64,000 nt of DNA from positions 88,424 to 152,423 of the forward strand of contig NZ_AGUF01000001.1 of the NCBI RefSeq assembly GCF_000236785.1, read 5' to 3'. This stretch comes from Achromobacter arsenitoxydans SY8 (GTDB lineage Bacteria; Pseudomonadota; Gammaproteobacteria; Burkholderiales; Burkholderiaceae_B). How positions within the stretch are numbered: the first letter of the stretch is position 1; each line of letters begins with the position of its first letter. The position numbers and the translations under genes were made by a program. Positions 42,873-52,409 of this stretch are shown here, piece after piece. The notes under the pieces are model-generated. The model ran no database searches and had not been told where the DNA came from. It saw only the letters and a list, made by a program, of their open reading frames with translations.

Positions 42873-42885
42873 TTCGATTTTCGAA
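42873..42885. promoter_or_regulatory. Inverted repeat in the LysR/EamA divergent promoter
   Basis: TTCGA-TTT-TCGAA, a perfect 5-3-5 palindrome, six bases upstream of the LysR-type gene and 59 before the EamA gene. Its place fits a LysR-type operator (T-N11-A form). Confidence 0.5.
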
Positions 42886-42943
42886 TGGAAGATAGAAGAA
42901 TTATGCGCTTTTCGCCCGGTTGATTGGGCGGCACACTGGCTGC

Positions 42944-43903
42944 ATGAACACGAATCAGCCCATGCATCCCGCCTTCACGGCACAAGCCACATCCGCTGCG
43001 CGCGCGGACAAGTACGTGGGCGCCCTGCCGTTTTTGCTGGGTTCGGGCCTGCTGGGGACTATCGGGGTGTTCGTGCACATGGCGGGCGCCGGCGCGCTGA
43101 CGACGGCGTGGTTTCGATGTGTGTTCGGCCTTGCCGGCCTTACCGTGTGGATGCTGGCCCGAGGACAGGGCCGCGCGTTGGTCCTGTCCCGGTCCACCGC
43201 GCCGCTGGCGCTGGCTGCGGGTTCGCTGATCGTGCTGAGCTGGGTGCTGTTCTTTGCCGCGATAGAACGGACTTCCGCGGGCATGGCGGTGGTGCTGTTC
43301 CATATTCAGCCCATGTGGGTGCTGCTGCTGGGCGCGGTATGGCTGCACGAGCGCAGCAGCCGGCAACGTCTTGTCTCGATCCTCTTCGCGATGGGTGGGC
43401 TGGTGCTGGCGACAGGCGTGCTGGAGCACAATGCTTCCGCGTCTTCGCCTGCGGCGCAGGCGGGCTATTGGTGGGGCGTGGCGTTCTGTCTGATCGGGTC
43501 GATTTGCACCGCCTTCGCAACGGTCATGACGCGGCGGCTGGGCCCTATGCCCACGGGCGTCCTGGCATGGTGGCAATGCGCAGTGGGCGCGGCGGTGTTG
43601 TGGGTGTGGCCGATGCAGCAGGGCTGGCCCGCGTGGGGGGCTTCCTGGTTCTGGCTGGCAGGCCTGGGGCTGATACACACCGCCCTGGCCTACTCGCTGA
43701 TATACGCGGGTATGGCGCGCCTGCCGACGGGGCGGATCGCCGTTTTCCAGTTTGTCTATCCGGCGGTGGCGATCCTGATCGACTGGCTGTACTTTGATCG
43801 GCGCCTAGGCAGCCTGCAACTGGTGGGGATCGTAATCATGGGCGTGGCGATCTGGACCGCGGAACGCGACGGCAGACCTTGGCGCCAGCAGAAGGCGCGG
43901 TGA
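42944..43903 (+). CDS. EamA/DMT-family transporter
   Basis: 319-residue inner-membrane protein with ten hydrophobic segments in two repeats, each an EamA domain. Relatives export metabolites such as amino acids. The inner ATG at 42944 is preferred over the TTG 24 bases earlier. It faces the LysR gene, a common pair in which the regulator senses the exported compound. Confidence 0.88.
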   Translation: MNTNQPMHPAFTAQATSAARADKYVGALPFLLGSGLLGTIGVFVHMAGAGALTTAWFRCVFGLAGLTVWMLARGQGRALVLSRSTAPLALAAGSLIVLSWVLFFAAIERTSAGMAVVLFHIQPMWVLLLGAVWLHERSSRQRLVSILFAMGGLVLATGVLEHNASASSPAAQAGYWWGVAFCLIGSICTAFATVMTRRLGPMPTGVLAWWQCAVGAAVLWVWPMQQGWPAWGASWFWLAGLGLIHTALAYSLIYAGMARLPTGRIAVFQFVYPAVAILIDWLYFDRRLGSLQLVGIVIMGVAIWTAERDGRPWRQQKAR

Positions 43904-43928
43904 CCAGGGCGCGGATGCCCGTTGCCAG

Positions 43929-45158
43929 CTAGGTCTGCGCGACCTCGTTCCCCTGCAGCGTCCGCAACCGCCTCAGTTCGGGGAACCATCGCATCCACAA
44001 TCCCGCCACCGCAATCGTTCCGATCCCGCCGATCACCACGGCGGGCACGGCGCCGAACAGGTGCGCCGTCAGGCCGGATTCGAATTCGCCAAGCTGATTG
44101 GACGCGCCGATGAAGAGCGTATTTACCGCGCTGACCCGTCCCAGCATGTGGTCGGGCGTATTCAGCTGCACCAGCGATGAACGCACGACGACGCTGACGG
44201 CGTCCGCCGCGCCCAGCACGACCAGCGCGGCGACTGACAGCGGGATCGAGGTCGACAAGCCGAACACGGTGGTCGCCAGGCCGAAGACGATGAGCGAGCC
44301 GAACAGCAGCCGTCCGACGTTTTCGCCCAGGCTCAGCCTGGCCAGCGTCAACGACATCAGCGCCGCCCCGCAGGCGGGCGCGGCGCGCAGTGCGCCCAGC
44401 GCCCAGGGGCCGGCGTTCAGGATGTCCTTGGCGAAGATGGGCAGCAGGGCCGTCGCGCCACCCAGCAGCACGGCGAAGAGGTCCAGCGACAGCGTGCCCA
44501 GCAGCAGGCGGCGCTGGAAGATGAAGGTGATGCCGCCGAACAGGGTGCGCCACGTCGTGGGCTCCTTGCGGGGCGGCGCGCGGTCGATGACCAGGGTGGC
44601 GATGGACGCAAACGCCGTCAGGTACAGCGCCGCGGCCACGCAGTAGATCCACCCCGCGCCCAGTCCGTAGCCGACGCCGCCCAGCGCGGGGCCGGCGATC
44701 TGCGCGATTTGGCCTCCCGAAGACGACAGGGCGGTGGCGCGGGGCAGCCATTCGCGTGGAACTACGGCGGGGATCAGCGTGGACAGGGTTGGCGCCTCGA
44801 AGGCGCGCGCCGAGCTCATGATGATGATCGTGGCGTAGATCAGCGTCTTGCCGCCCACGCCGTGCAGCGCGGCGATGGCCAGCACCAGTGTGGCCAGGGC
44901 TTCCAGCGCCATGCAGACGGCAACGATCTTGCGGCGGTCGTAGCGGTCGGCCACGTGGCCGACGACCAGCGTCAGCGCGGCCATGGGCAGGAACTGCGCC
45001 AGGCCGATCAGGCCCAGGTCGATGGCGCTGCCCGACAGCGCGTAGATCTGCCAGCCCACCGCCACGGACACGATCTGGAATGCCAGCGACGCGCTGACGC
45101 GCGCAAAGAGGAAATGCAGGAATGGGGGACGGGAAAGCGGACTGGGAGAGTCGGGCAT
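43929..45158 (-). CDS. MFS exporter (EntS-like)
   Basis: 409 residues with about 12 helices. The loop VADRYDRRKIVAV is the MFS A motif, and the N-terminus (FLFARVSASLAFQIVSVAVGWQIYALS) is typical of the EntS/Bcr-type exporter group. Substrate not determined. The gene stands alone between the EamA gene and the Liu operon. Confidence 0.87.
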   Translation of the reverse strand: MPDSPSPLSRPPFLHFLFARVSASLAFQIVSVAVGWQIYALSGSAIDLGLIGLAQFLPMAALTLVVGHVADRYDRRKIVAVCMALEALATLVLAIAALHGVGGKTLIYATIIIMSSARAFEAPTLSTLIPAVVPREWLPRATALSSSGGQIAQIAGPALGGVGYGLGAGWIYCVAAALYLTAFASIATLVIDRAPPRKEPTTWRTLFGGITFIFQRRLLLGTLSLDLFAVLLGGATALLPIFAKDILNAGPWALGALRAAPACGAALMSLTLARLSLGENVGRLLFGSLIVFGLATTVFGLSTSIPLSVAALVVLGAADAVSVVVRSSLVQLNTPDHMLGRVSAVNTLFIGASNQLGEFESGLTAHLFGAVPAVVIGGIGTIAVAGLWMRWFPELRRLRTLQGNEVAQT

Positions 45159-45240
45159 GGGGGAAGCGTGACGCGCGGGGAACGTCCGATTCTAGGCGGC
45201 GTGGGCTGACGCGCAGCTAAACCCCGCCGCAAGCGGCATG

Positions 45241-45282
45241 GCCAAATAAACAGCGGCTCGGGACGCGAACGTCCGGAGCCGC
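45241..45282 (-). terminator. Terminator of the Liu operon
   Basis: On the minus strand GCGGCTCCGGACG, tetraloop TTCG, CGTCCCGAGCCGC and then TGTTTATTTGG. A strong 13-bp stem with a UUCG loop 29 bases past the liuD stop. Confidence 0.9.
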
Positions 45283-45310
45283 CGGGAGCGCGGTTTGGCG
45301 CCGCGCGCGT

Positions 45311-47335
45311 TTATTCGATCGACACCAGTTCTGCGCCTTCCGTCACCTGGTCGCCTACGCCGTAGAACACTTCGGCCACGGTGCCGTCCGCGGTGGCGGA
45401 GATGGTGTGCTCCATCTTCATGGCTTCCATGACCAGCAGGGGCTGGCCTTTCTCGACGGTGTCGCCCGCTTTGACCGCGATGGAGATGATTTTGCCGGGC
45501 ATGGGCGCGGCCAGGCCGGCGCCGTGGTCGCCCTGCGTGTCCTGCGAGTGCGTCAGCGCGTCATAGAGGTCCAGGACGTGCGCGCCGTCTTCACGGAATA
45601 CGTAGGCGCGGTCGGCGTGCAGAACGACCGTGCCGGCGCTCTCGTGGCCTTGCAGGGTGATGCGCAGGCCGTAGGCCAGGTTGGGGTTGGCGCTGGCGTG
45701 GGAGCGCCACAGGAAGGGCCGCGGGCCGTCGCCGGTGTCCAGCGTCCAGGCGCCGCCCTGCCGGGCCACGGTGACGCGGCGGGTCTCGCCGTTGTCGATC
45801 CATTGCAGGTGGCGGTGGTACTGGCCGCCCAGGCGCCAGCCGTCGCGCGCGTCCCAGGGATCGGCCGGTCCCTTGCCGGCGCCTTGCGATCCGGGCTGGG
45901 CCAGGCCCTGGCGCACCAGCACGGCGGCAGACGCCAGCGCCAGGATGTCGGCGCTGGCGGCTTGGGGTTCGGGCAGCAGTGTGGCGCGCTGGCGCTCGAT
46001 GAGACCCGTGTCCAGGTCCGCCGCGGCAAAGGCGCTGTCCTTCATGAGGCGGGACAGGAAGGCCACGTTGGTCTGCACGCCCACGGCCTGCGTCTGCGCC
46101 AGGGCCTGCAGCATGCGGGCGCGGGCCTGGTCGCGGTCGGCGCCGTGCACGATGAGCTTGGCGATCATCGGGTCGTAGAACGGCGTGATGGTGTCGCCCA
46201 TGCGCACCCCGCCGTCGACGCGGATATCGCCGTTGGCGAACGCGGTGTGGGCAGGCAGGCCCAGGTAGGCCAGCGTGCCGATCGACGGCAGGAAGCCCTT
46301 CTCGGGGTTCTCGGCGTAGATGCGGGCCTCGATGGCGTGGCCGTTGATGCGCAGGTCTTCCTGGCGCGCCGGCAGCGGCTGGCCGGCGGCCACGCGCAGC
46401 TGCCATTCGACCAGGTCGTGGCCGGTGATCATTTCGGTCACCGGATGCTCGACCTGCAGCCGGGTGTTCATTTCCATGAAGTAGAAGCGGCCGTCGGGCT
46501 CGGCGATGAATTCCACCGTGCCCGCGCCCACGTAGCCCACGGCGCGCGCGGCGGCGACCGCGGCTTCGCCCATGGCGCGGCGGCGCTCTTCGGTCATGCC
46601 GGGCGCGGGCGCTTCTTCGATCACCTTCTGGTGGCGGCGCTGCACCGAGCAGTCGCGTTCGAACAGGTAGACGCAGTTGCCGTGCGTGTCGGCGAACACT
46701 TGGATTTCAATGTGGCGCGGCTTTTGCAGGTAGCGTTCGATCAGCACGCGGTCGTCGCCGAAGCTGGACGCCGCTTCACGCTGGCACGAGGCCAGCGCGT
46801 CCAGGAAGGCGCCGGACGAGTCCACGACGCGCATGCCCTTGCCGCCGCCGCCCGCGCTGGCCTTGATCAGCACGGGGTAGCCGATGGCGTCGGCCTGCGA
46901 CTTGAGAAACTGCGGATCCTGGTTGTCGCCGTGATAGCCGGGCACCAGCGGCACGCCGGCCTTTTCCATCAGGGTTTTGGCGGCGGACTTGCTGCCCATG
47001 GCGGCGATGGCGGACGCCGGCGGGCCGACGAAGGCGATGCCGGCTTCTTCAGCGGCCTGCGCGAAGGCTTCGTTTTCCGACAGAAAGCCGTAGCCGGGGT
47101 GGATGGCGCCGGCGCCGGTGTCGCGCGCGGCCTGCAGGATGGCGTCGGCGCGCAGGTAGCTGGCGCGCGGCTCGGAGCCGCCGATGTAAACGGCCTGGTC
47201 GCAGGCGGCGACGTGGCGCGCGTTGGCGTCTGCGTCGGAATAGACGGCGACGGTGCGCAGGCCCATGCGGCGGGCGGTGGCGGCGACGCGGCAGGCGATT
47301 TCGCCGCGGTTGGCAATCAGCAGAGTGTCGAACAT
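45311..47335 (-). CDS. liuD: Methylcrotonyl-CoA carboxylase biotin-containing (alpha) subunit
   Basis: 674 residues: a biotin carboxylase domain (MFDTLLIANRGEIACR, ATP-grasp GGGGKGMR, catalytic FMEMNTRLQVEHPVTE), a linker region and a C-terminal biotinyl domain with AMKMEH, whose lysine carries biotin. Together with the beta subunit it carboxylates 3-methylcrotonyl-CoA in leucine breakdown. The 130-base gap to liuB contains a dispersed repeat. Acetyl- or geranyl-CoA carboxylase is the alternative; the partner and neighbourhood support the methylcrotonyl enzyme. Confidence 0.92.
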   Translation of the reverse strand: MFDTLLIANRGEIACRVAATARRMGLRTVAVYSDADANARHVAACDQAVYIGGSEPRASYLRADAILQAARDTGAGAIHPGYGFLSENEAFAQAAEEAGIAFVGPPASAIAAMGSKSAAKTLMEKAGVPLVPGYHGDNQDPQFLKSQADAIGYPVLIKASAGGGGKGMRVVDSSGAFLDALASCQREAASSFGDDRVLIERYLQKPRHIEIQVFADTHGNCVYLFERDCSVQRRHQKVIEEAPAPGMTEERRRAMGEAAVAAARAVGYVGAGTVEFIAEPDGRFYFMEMNTRLQVEHPVTEMITGHDLVEWQLRVAAGQPLPARQEDLRINGHAIEARIYAENPEKGFLPSIGTLAYLGLPAHTAFANGDIRVDGGVRMGDTITPFYDPMIAKLIVHGADRDQARARMLQALAQTQAVGVQTNVAFLSRLMKDSAFAAADLDTGLIERQRATLLPEPQAASADILALASAAVLVRQGLAQPGSQGAGKGPADPWDARDGWRLGGQYHRHLQWIDNGETRRVTVARQGGAWTLDTGDGPRPFLWRSHASANPNLAYGLRITLQGHESAGTVVLHADRAYVFREDGAHVLDLYDALTHSQDTQGDHGAGLAAPMPGKIISIAVKAGDTVEKGQPLLVMEAMKMEHTISATADGTVAEVFYGVGDQVTEGAELVSIE

Positions 47336-47373
47336 AGCGTTATCCAAGCTGAAGGTGTTTGGTGGAGCGCCAG

Positions 47374-47460
47374 CCCAATCGGGGGCGCCGCGGATCCGGC
47401 TTCGCCGGTCCGCCGGTGCCGCTCCCTTGAGGGGGCGCGCGAAGCGCGTAGGGGGTGGGT
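47374..47460. repeat. Dispersed palindromic intergenic repeat, copy 2
   Basis: Same arrangement as the block at 19214-19310: GGATCCGGCTTCGCCGGTCC, CTCCCTTGAGGGGG and GCGCGCGAAGCGCG, ending GGGGGTGGG five bases before the liuB stop codon. It lies between liuB and liuD, inside a transcription unit. Confidence 0.65.
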
Positions 47461-47465
47461 CCCAT

Positions 47466-49073
47466 TCACATGCGGAAGACGCCGAATTTCGTGTCTTCAA
47501 TCGGAGCGTTCAGCGCCGCCGACAGCGCCAGCCCCAGCACACGGCGCGTGTCCGCCGGCGCGATGATGCCGTCGTCCCACAGCCGCGCGGTGGCGTAATA
47601 CGGATGACCTTCGCGTTCGTATTGTTCGCGGATCGGCGCCTTGAAGGCATTCTCTTCATCCGCCGACCACTGGCCGCCGCGCGCCTCGATGCCGTCGCGC
47701 TTGACCGTGGCCAGCACGCTTGCGGCCTGTTCGCCGCCCATGACCGAGATACGGGCGTTGGGCCACATGAAGAGCATGCGCGGCGAATAGGCGCGGCCGC
47801 ACATGCCGTAATTGCCTGCGCCGAACGAGCCGCCGATCAGCACGGTGAACTTCGGCACGTTGGCCGTAGCCACGGCCGTCACCATCTTGGCGCCGTGGCG
47901 CGCGATGCCTTCGTTTTCGTACTTGCGGCCGACCATGAAGCCGGTGATGTTCTGCAGGAACACCAGCGGAATCTTGCGCTGCGCGCACAGTTCGATGAAG
48001 TGCGCGCCCTTCTGCGCGGACTCGGAAAACAGGATGCCGTTGTTCGCGACGATGCCGACGGGCATGCCGTGAATGTGCGCAAAGCCGGTGACCAGCGTGG
48101 GGCCGAAGCGCGCCTTGAACTCGTCGAACTCCGAGCCGTCCACGATGCGCGCGATGACCTCGCGCACGTCGTAGGGCTTGCGGGTGTCGGCGGGGATGAT
48201 GCCGTTCAGTTCGCTGGGGTCGTAGCGCGGCTCGCGCACGGGGATCGTGGCCAGCGGCTGGGGCTTCTTGCGGTTCAGCCGCGCCACGGCGTTGCGCGCC
48301 AGTTGCAGCGCGTGCATGTCGTTGGCGGCCAGGTGGTCCACCACGCCGGACAGGCGCGTGTGCACGTCGCCGCCGCCCAGGTCTTCGGCGCTGACTTCCT
48401 CGCCCGTGGCGGCCTTTACGAGAGGCGGGCCGCCCAGGAAGATGGTGCCCTGGTTCTTGACGATGATGGACTCGTCGCTCATGGCGGGCACATAGGCGCC
48501 GCCGGCAGTGCAAGATCCCATCACCACGGCGATCTGCGAGATGCCCTGCGAGGACATCTGCGCCTGGTTGTAGAAGATGCGGCCGAAGTGTTCGCGGTCG
48601 GGAAAGACTTCATCCTGCTGCGGCAGGTTGGCGCCGCCGGAGTCCACCAGGTACACGCAGGGCAGATGGTTCTGCGCAGCGATTTCCTGCGCGCGCAGAT
48701 GCTTTTTGACCGTCATCGGATAGTAGGTGCCGCCCTTGACCGTGGCGTCGTTGCATACGATGACGCATTCGGTGCCCGACACGCGGCCGATGCCGGTGAT
48801 GACGCCCGCGCCGGGCGCGTCGCCGTCGTACATGCCGTGCGCCGCCATGGGCGACAGTTCCAGGAACGGCGTGCCCGGGTCGATCAGGTTTTCCACGCGC
48901 TCGCGCGGCAGCAGCTTGCCGCGCGCCACGTGCTTGGCGCGCGCGGATTCGCTGCCGCCCAGCGCGGTCTGCGCCAGCTTCTGGTTCAGGTCATCCAGCT
49001 GCGCCTGCATGGCGCTTGCATTGTCGGTGTAATCCTGCGACCGCGGATTGATGCGGGATTCGATGATGGGCAT
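47466..49073 (-). CDS. liuB: Methylcrotonyl-CoA carboxylase carboxyltransferase (beta) subunit
   Basis: 535 residues of the crotonase-like carboxyltransferase fold. Characteristic segments are [55 protein letters not shown] and [16 protein letters not shown], the last two forming oxyanion loops. It moves the carboxyl group from carboxybiotin to 3-methylcrotonyl-CoA. It matches family length. It lies between the thiolase and the alpha subunit. Confidence 0.95.
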   Translation of the reverse strand: MPIIESRINPRSQDYTDNASAMQAQLDDLNQKLAQTALGGSESARAKHVARGKLLPRERVENLIDPGTPFLELSPMAAHGMYDGDAPGAGVITGIGRVSGTECVIVCNDATVKGGTYYPMTVKKHLRAQEIAAQNHLPCVYLVDSGGANLPQQDEVFPDREHFGRIFYNQAQMSSQGISQIAVVMGSCTAGGAYVPAMSDESIIVKNQGTIFLGGPPLVKAATGEEVSAEDLGGGDVHTRLSGVVDHLAANDMHALQLARNAVARLNRKKPQPLATIPVREPRYDPSELNGIIPADTRKPYDVREVIARIVDGSEFDEFKARFGPTLVTGFAHIHGMPVGIVANNGILFSESAQKGAHFIELCAQRKIPLVFLQNITGFMVGRKYENEGIARHGAKMVTAVATANVPKFTVLIGGSFGAGNYGMCGRAYSPRMLFMWPNARISVMGGEQAASVLATVKRDGIEARGGQWSADEENAFKAPIREQYEREGHPYYATARLWDDGIIAPADTRRVLGLALSAALNAPIEDTKFGVFRM

Positions 49074-49295
49074 GGGGTACCACCCGTCCTGCTTGATTGG
49101 AATTTGTGGGCGCTCGAAGAGCGGTTTGTCTCGCTGCCCGGTGGTCCGGGAGTTTTTGTCGATTTGGAATTCTGGATTTCGTTGCGCCTTTCCTGCATGG
49201 CCCGCGACCGACCCGTCGCGGTGTGTGCAATGCCGAAAAGGCGCAGCGGAATCCTGCTCGGGAAGCGGGCTTTCGCCCGCGTCCCGAACAAGGGC

Positions 49296-50477
49296 TTAGA
49301 TCATTTCGATGGCCATCGCGACGGCTTCACCGCCGCCGATGCACAGCGTGGCCACGCCGCGCTTGCCGCCGGTCTTGCGCAGCGCGCCGATCAGCGTGGC
49401 CATCAGGCGGGCGCCCGAGGCGCCGATCGGGTGGCCCAGCGCGGTGGCGCCGCCGTGGACGTTGACCTTTTCGTGCGGAAGCTTGAAGTCGGTCATGGCG
49501 GCCATGGTGACCACCGCGAAGGCTTCGTTGATCTCGTACAGGTCCACGTCCTCGGCCTTCCAGCCGGTCTTGGCGAACAGGTTCTTCAGCGCGCCGACGG
49601 GGGCGGTGGTGAACCAGTTGGGCTCTTGCGAGTGCTGGCTGTGGGCGACGATGCGGGCCAGCGGCTTGACGCCAAGCTTTTCGGCGGTGGACGCGCGCAT
49701 CAGCACCATGGCGGCCGCGCCGTCGGAAATCGACGACGAGTTGGCGGCCGTGACCGTGCCGTCCTTCTTGAACGCGGGCTTCAGGGTGGGGATCTTTTCC
49801 GGCATGGCCTTGGTGGGGGCTTCGTCGGTGTCGATCACGGTGTCGCCCTTGCGGCCGGCTACGGTGACGGGGGCGATTTCCCACTTGAAGCTGCCGTCTT
49901 CCGATGCGGCGCGGGCGCGGCGCAGCGATTCCAGCGAGAACTCGTCCTGCTGTTCGCGCGTGAACAAATACTTCGACGCGCAGTCCTCGGCGAACACGCC
50001 CATGGCCTTGCCCTTGTCGTAGGCGTCTTCCAGGCCGTCCAGGGCCATGTGGTCGTACACGGTGTTGTGGCCGTAGCGGTAGCCCTGGCGGCCCTTGAGC
50101 AGCAGGTAGGGCGCGTTGCTCATGCTTTCCTGGCCGCCGGCGACAACGATGTTGGCGCTGCCCGAGGCCAGCAGGTCATGGCCGAACATGGCCGCCTTCA
50201 GGCCGGAACCGCAGACCTTGTGGATCGTGGTGCACGCGACGCCCAGCGGCAGGCCGGCGCCCAGCGCGGCCTGGCGGGCGGGCGCCTGGCCCTGGCCGGC
50301 TTGCAGCACGTTGCCCATGATGACTTCGTCGACTTGCTCGGCCTTGATGCCGGCGCGCTCGACCGCGGCCTTGATGGCCACCGAGCCCAGCTCGTGCGCG
50401 GCCAGGCCGGACAGGTTGCCCAGCATGCCGCCCATGGGCGTGCGGGCGACGGAAACGATAACGATGGGATCTGACAT
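49296..50477 (-). CDS. Acetyl-CoA C-acetyltransferase (thiolase)
   Basis: 393 residues with the acyl-enzyme cysteine in VCGSGLKA near residue 89, the GHPIGASG histidine near 350 and the general-base cysteine in ATLCIGGGE near the C terminus. It reversibly condenses or cleaves acetoacetyl-CoA. In this locus it can split acetoacetyl-CoA from leucine breakdown into two acetyl-CoA. AGGAG lies before the ATG. A 222-base gap to liuB shows nothing recognisable. Confidence 0.92.
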   Translation of the reverse strand: MSDPIVIVSVARTPMGGMLGNLSGLAAHELGSVAIKAAVERAGIKAEQVDEVIMGNVLQAGQGQAPARQAALGAGLPLGVACTTIHKVCGSGLKAAMFGHDLLASGSANIVVAGGQESMSNAPYLLLKGRQGYRYGHNTVYDHMALDGLEDAYDKGKAMGVFAEDCASKYLFTREQQDEFSLESLRRARAASEDGSFKWEIAPVTVAGRKGDTVIDTDEAPTKAMPEKIPTLKPAFKKDGTVTAANSSSISDGAAAMVLMRASTAEKLGVKPLARIVAHSQHSQEPNWFTTAPVGALKNLFAKTGWKAEDVDLYEINEAFAVVTMAAMTDFKLPHEKVNVHGGATALGHPIGASGARLMATLIGALRKTGGKRGVATLCIGGGEAVAMAIEMI

Positions 50478-50512
50478 GACTAGCTCCTGTGAGGGTCGGG
50501 ACAGCGTTTCGG

Positions 50513-52387
50513 TTACAACACCGCGTTGCCGCTTGAAGGGCGTTCTTGGCGCAGGCGTCTGTCCGTATCGTAAGGGAAAAATTCTTCAATCCGGCCCTGC
50601 GCCACATGGGCGCGGCAGGCCTGCCACCACTCCGGTTCCAGCAGGTCGGAATGGTGACGCATGAAGGCGCCGCGCACGCGCGCGTCGCCCAGCAGAAAGC
50701 GGCCGAACTCCTCGGGGAAAACGTCGTTCGGGCCGATCGCGTACCAGGGCTCGGAAGCCAGTTCCGCTTCTTCGTTCGGGGCCGGCGGTATGCGCCGGAA
50801 GTTCATTTCGGTCATGCGCTGGATTTCGTCGTAGTCGTAAAAGACGACCCGGCCCAGGCGCGTGACGCCGAAGTTCTTGTAAAGCATGTCGCCGGGGAAG
50901 ATATTGGCGGCGGCCAGCTGCCGGATGGCGTCCCCGTATTCGCGCACGGCCGGGTCCAGCAGGGCGTCCGGCGCCTGGCGCAGATAGATGTTCAACGGCG
51001 TCATCCGGCGTTCGATGTAGACGTGGCGGATGACCACCGTGTCGGCGGTTTCTTCCAGCAGGCTGGGCACCAGCCGGCGCAGTTCGTCCAGCAGCGCGGG
51101 CGCGAAGCGCGCGCGCGGCAGCGCCACCTGCGAATACTCCCAGGTGTCGGCCATGCGGCCCACGCGGTCGTGCAGCTTCACCATCTGGTACTTGCGCCGC
51201 ACGGTGGCGTGGTCCATGCCGTCCTTGTCGATGTGGTCTTTGATCAGCTTGAACACATAGGGGTAGGACGGAAGCGTGAACACGCACATCACCATGCCCT
51301 TGATGCCGGGGGCGATGTCGAAGGCATCGCGCGAATGGGCCAGGTGATGCAGGAAGTCGCGGTAGAACAGCGTCTTGCCCTGCTTTTGCAGGCCGATCAT
51401 GGTGTAGAGCTCGGCTTTGGGCTTGCGCGGCAGGAGGCTCGACAGGAAGTTCACCACCGCGGCGGGCGTTTCCATGTCCACCAGGAAATAGGCGCGCGTG
51501 AAGCTGAACAGCGTGCTCAGGTCGTCCGCGCCCAGCAGCAGCGCGTCCAGCACGACCTGCCCCGCCGGGTTGCGCGTGAGCGCCACGGCAAAGGGATAGA
51601 CGGTGGTCTGGTTGATCAGCCGCCCGACGATGTAGGCGCCTTTGTTGCGGAAGAACAGCGAGCCCAGCGCGTGGATCTGGCAGTCGCTGGCGATGCGCCG
51701 GCCCACGTGGCGCGGCAGAATCGCGCGCAGCTGCGACACGGCGGCGCGCGCCAGCAGCCGGGTGTCGCGCGGCAGGTCCTCGAACGGCAGGGCCAGGCCG
51801 AAGTCAGCCACCATGCGGATCAGGCTTTTTTCCAGTCCGTCCGTCGCCGGGTAGTACACGCGGTACGACGGCACGCTGCTGTCCAGGTAGTCGGTGGCGA
51901 CCGCCGGCCGGACAAACAGGAAATCATTGTGGAAGTAGTCCCGGTGCAGCAGGCGGCACGACACCGAGTTGAAGAAGGTTTCGGCGCATTCGGGCTGGCG
52001 GTGTTCTCCCAGCAGGCCCACGAATTCCTGCTTGATCTGTTGCCAGAACGCGGTCTGGGCTTCGGTCAGGGACGGCGCGGCGGCGCCGTTGCCCGCGCCG
52101 TTCGTGGCGCTGCCGACGGCGCCTTCCGGCCGCCCGCGCAGCACGCCTTCAAGCTGGGTGGCGCATTCGCGCACCCGCATGTCGTAGTACTCGATCCGTT
52201 CGCGCGACAGGTGCTGGATGCCGTGCCAGTCGCCGGATTCGAACAGCGCCTTGGCGCGCTGCGCGCTGTAGCGGAACAGCGCATAGTGGCGGTCGAAGCC
52301 TGCCAGGATCAGGCGCGCGACGTCCAGCGGCGCGGGCCCCGGTGCGGGCGCCTGCTCGATGTGCTGGACGTCGGACATGCGGATCAT
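50513..52387 (-). CDS. aceK: Isocitrate dehydrogenase kinase/phosphatase
   Basis: AceK phosphorylates and dephosphorylates isocitrate dehydrogenase, so carbon can be diverted to the glyoxylate shunt when acetyl-CoA is the main carbon source. The 624-residue protein has the family length and hallmarks: LLHRDYFHNDFLFVRPAV, the ATP-site MIGLQKQGKTLFYRDFLHH, and GMVMCVFTLPSYPYVFK. Two close in-frame starts exist (52387 and 52378). It sits between liuA and the thiolase gene on the same strand, 22 bases after liuA. Confidence 0.95.
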   Translation of the reverse strand: MIRMSDVQHIEQAPAPGPAPLDVARLILAGFDRHYALFRYSAQRAKALFESGDWHGIQHLSRERIEYYDMRVRECATQLEGVLRGRPEGAVGSATNGAGNGAAAPSLTEAQTAFWQQIKQEFVGLLGEHRQPECAETFFNSVSCRLLHRDYFHNDFLFVRPAVATDYLDSSVPSYRVYYPATDGLEKSLIRMVADFGLALPFEDLPRDTRLLARAAVSQLRAILPRHVGRRIASDCQIHALGSLFFRNKGAYIVGRLINQTTVYPFAVALTRNPAGQVVLDALLLGADDLSTLFSFTRAYFLVDMETPAAVVNFLSSLLPRKPKAELYTMIGLQKQGKTLFYRDFLHHLAHSRDAFDIAPGIKGMVMCVFTLPSYPYVFKLIKDHIDKDGMDHATVRRKYQMVKLHDRVGRMADTWEYSQVALPRARFAPALLDELRRLVPSLLEETADTVVIRHVYIERRMTPLNIYLRQAPDALLDPAVREYGDAIRQLAAANIFPGDMLYKNFGVTRLGRVVFYDYDEIQRMTEMNFRRIPPAPNEEAELASEPWYAIGPNDVFPEEFGRFLLGDARVRGAFMRHHSDLLEPEWWQACRAHVAQGRIEEFFPYDTDRRLRQERPSSGNAVL

Positions 52388-52409
52388 GGCGGCGCGGCCT
52401 GCTGGTCCG

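Noticed and set aside
47253-50474. A plus-strand open frame of more than 1,000 codons opposite liuD, liuB and the thiolase gene
   Set aside because: High-GC antisense artefact: it runs against three genes with clear family motifs, its protein is rich in Arg, His and Gly, and shows no domain.
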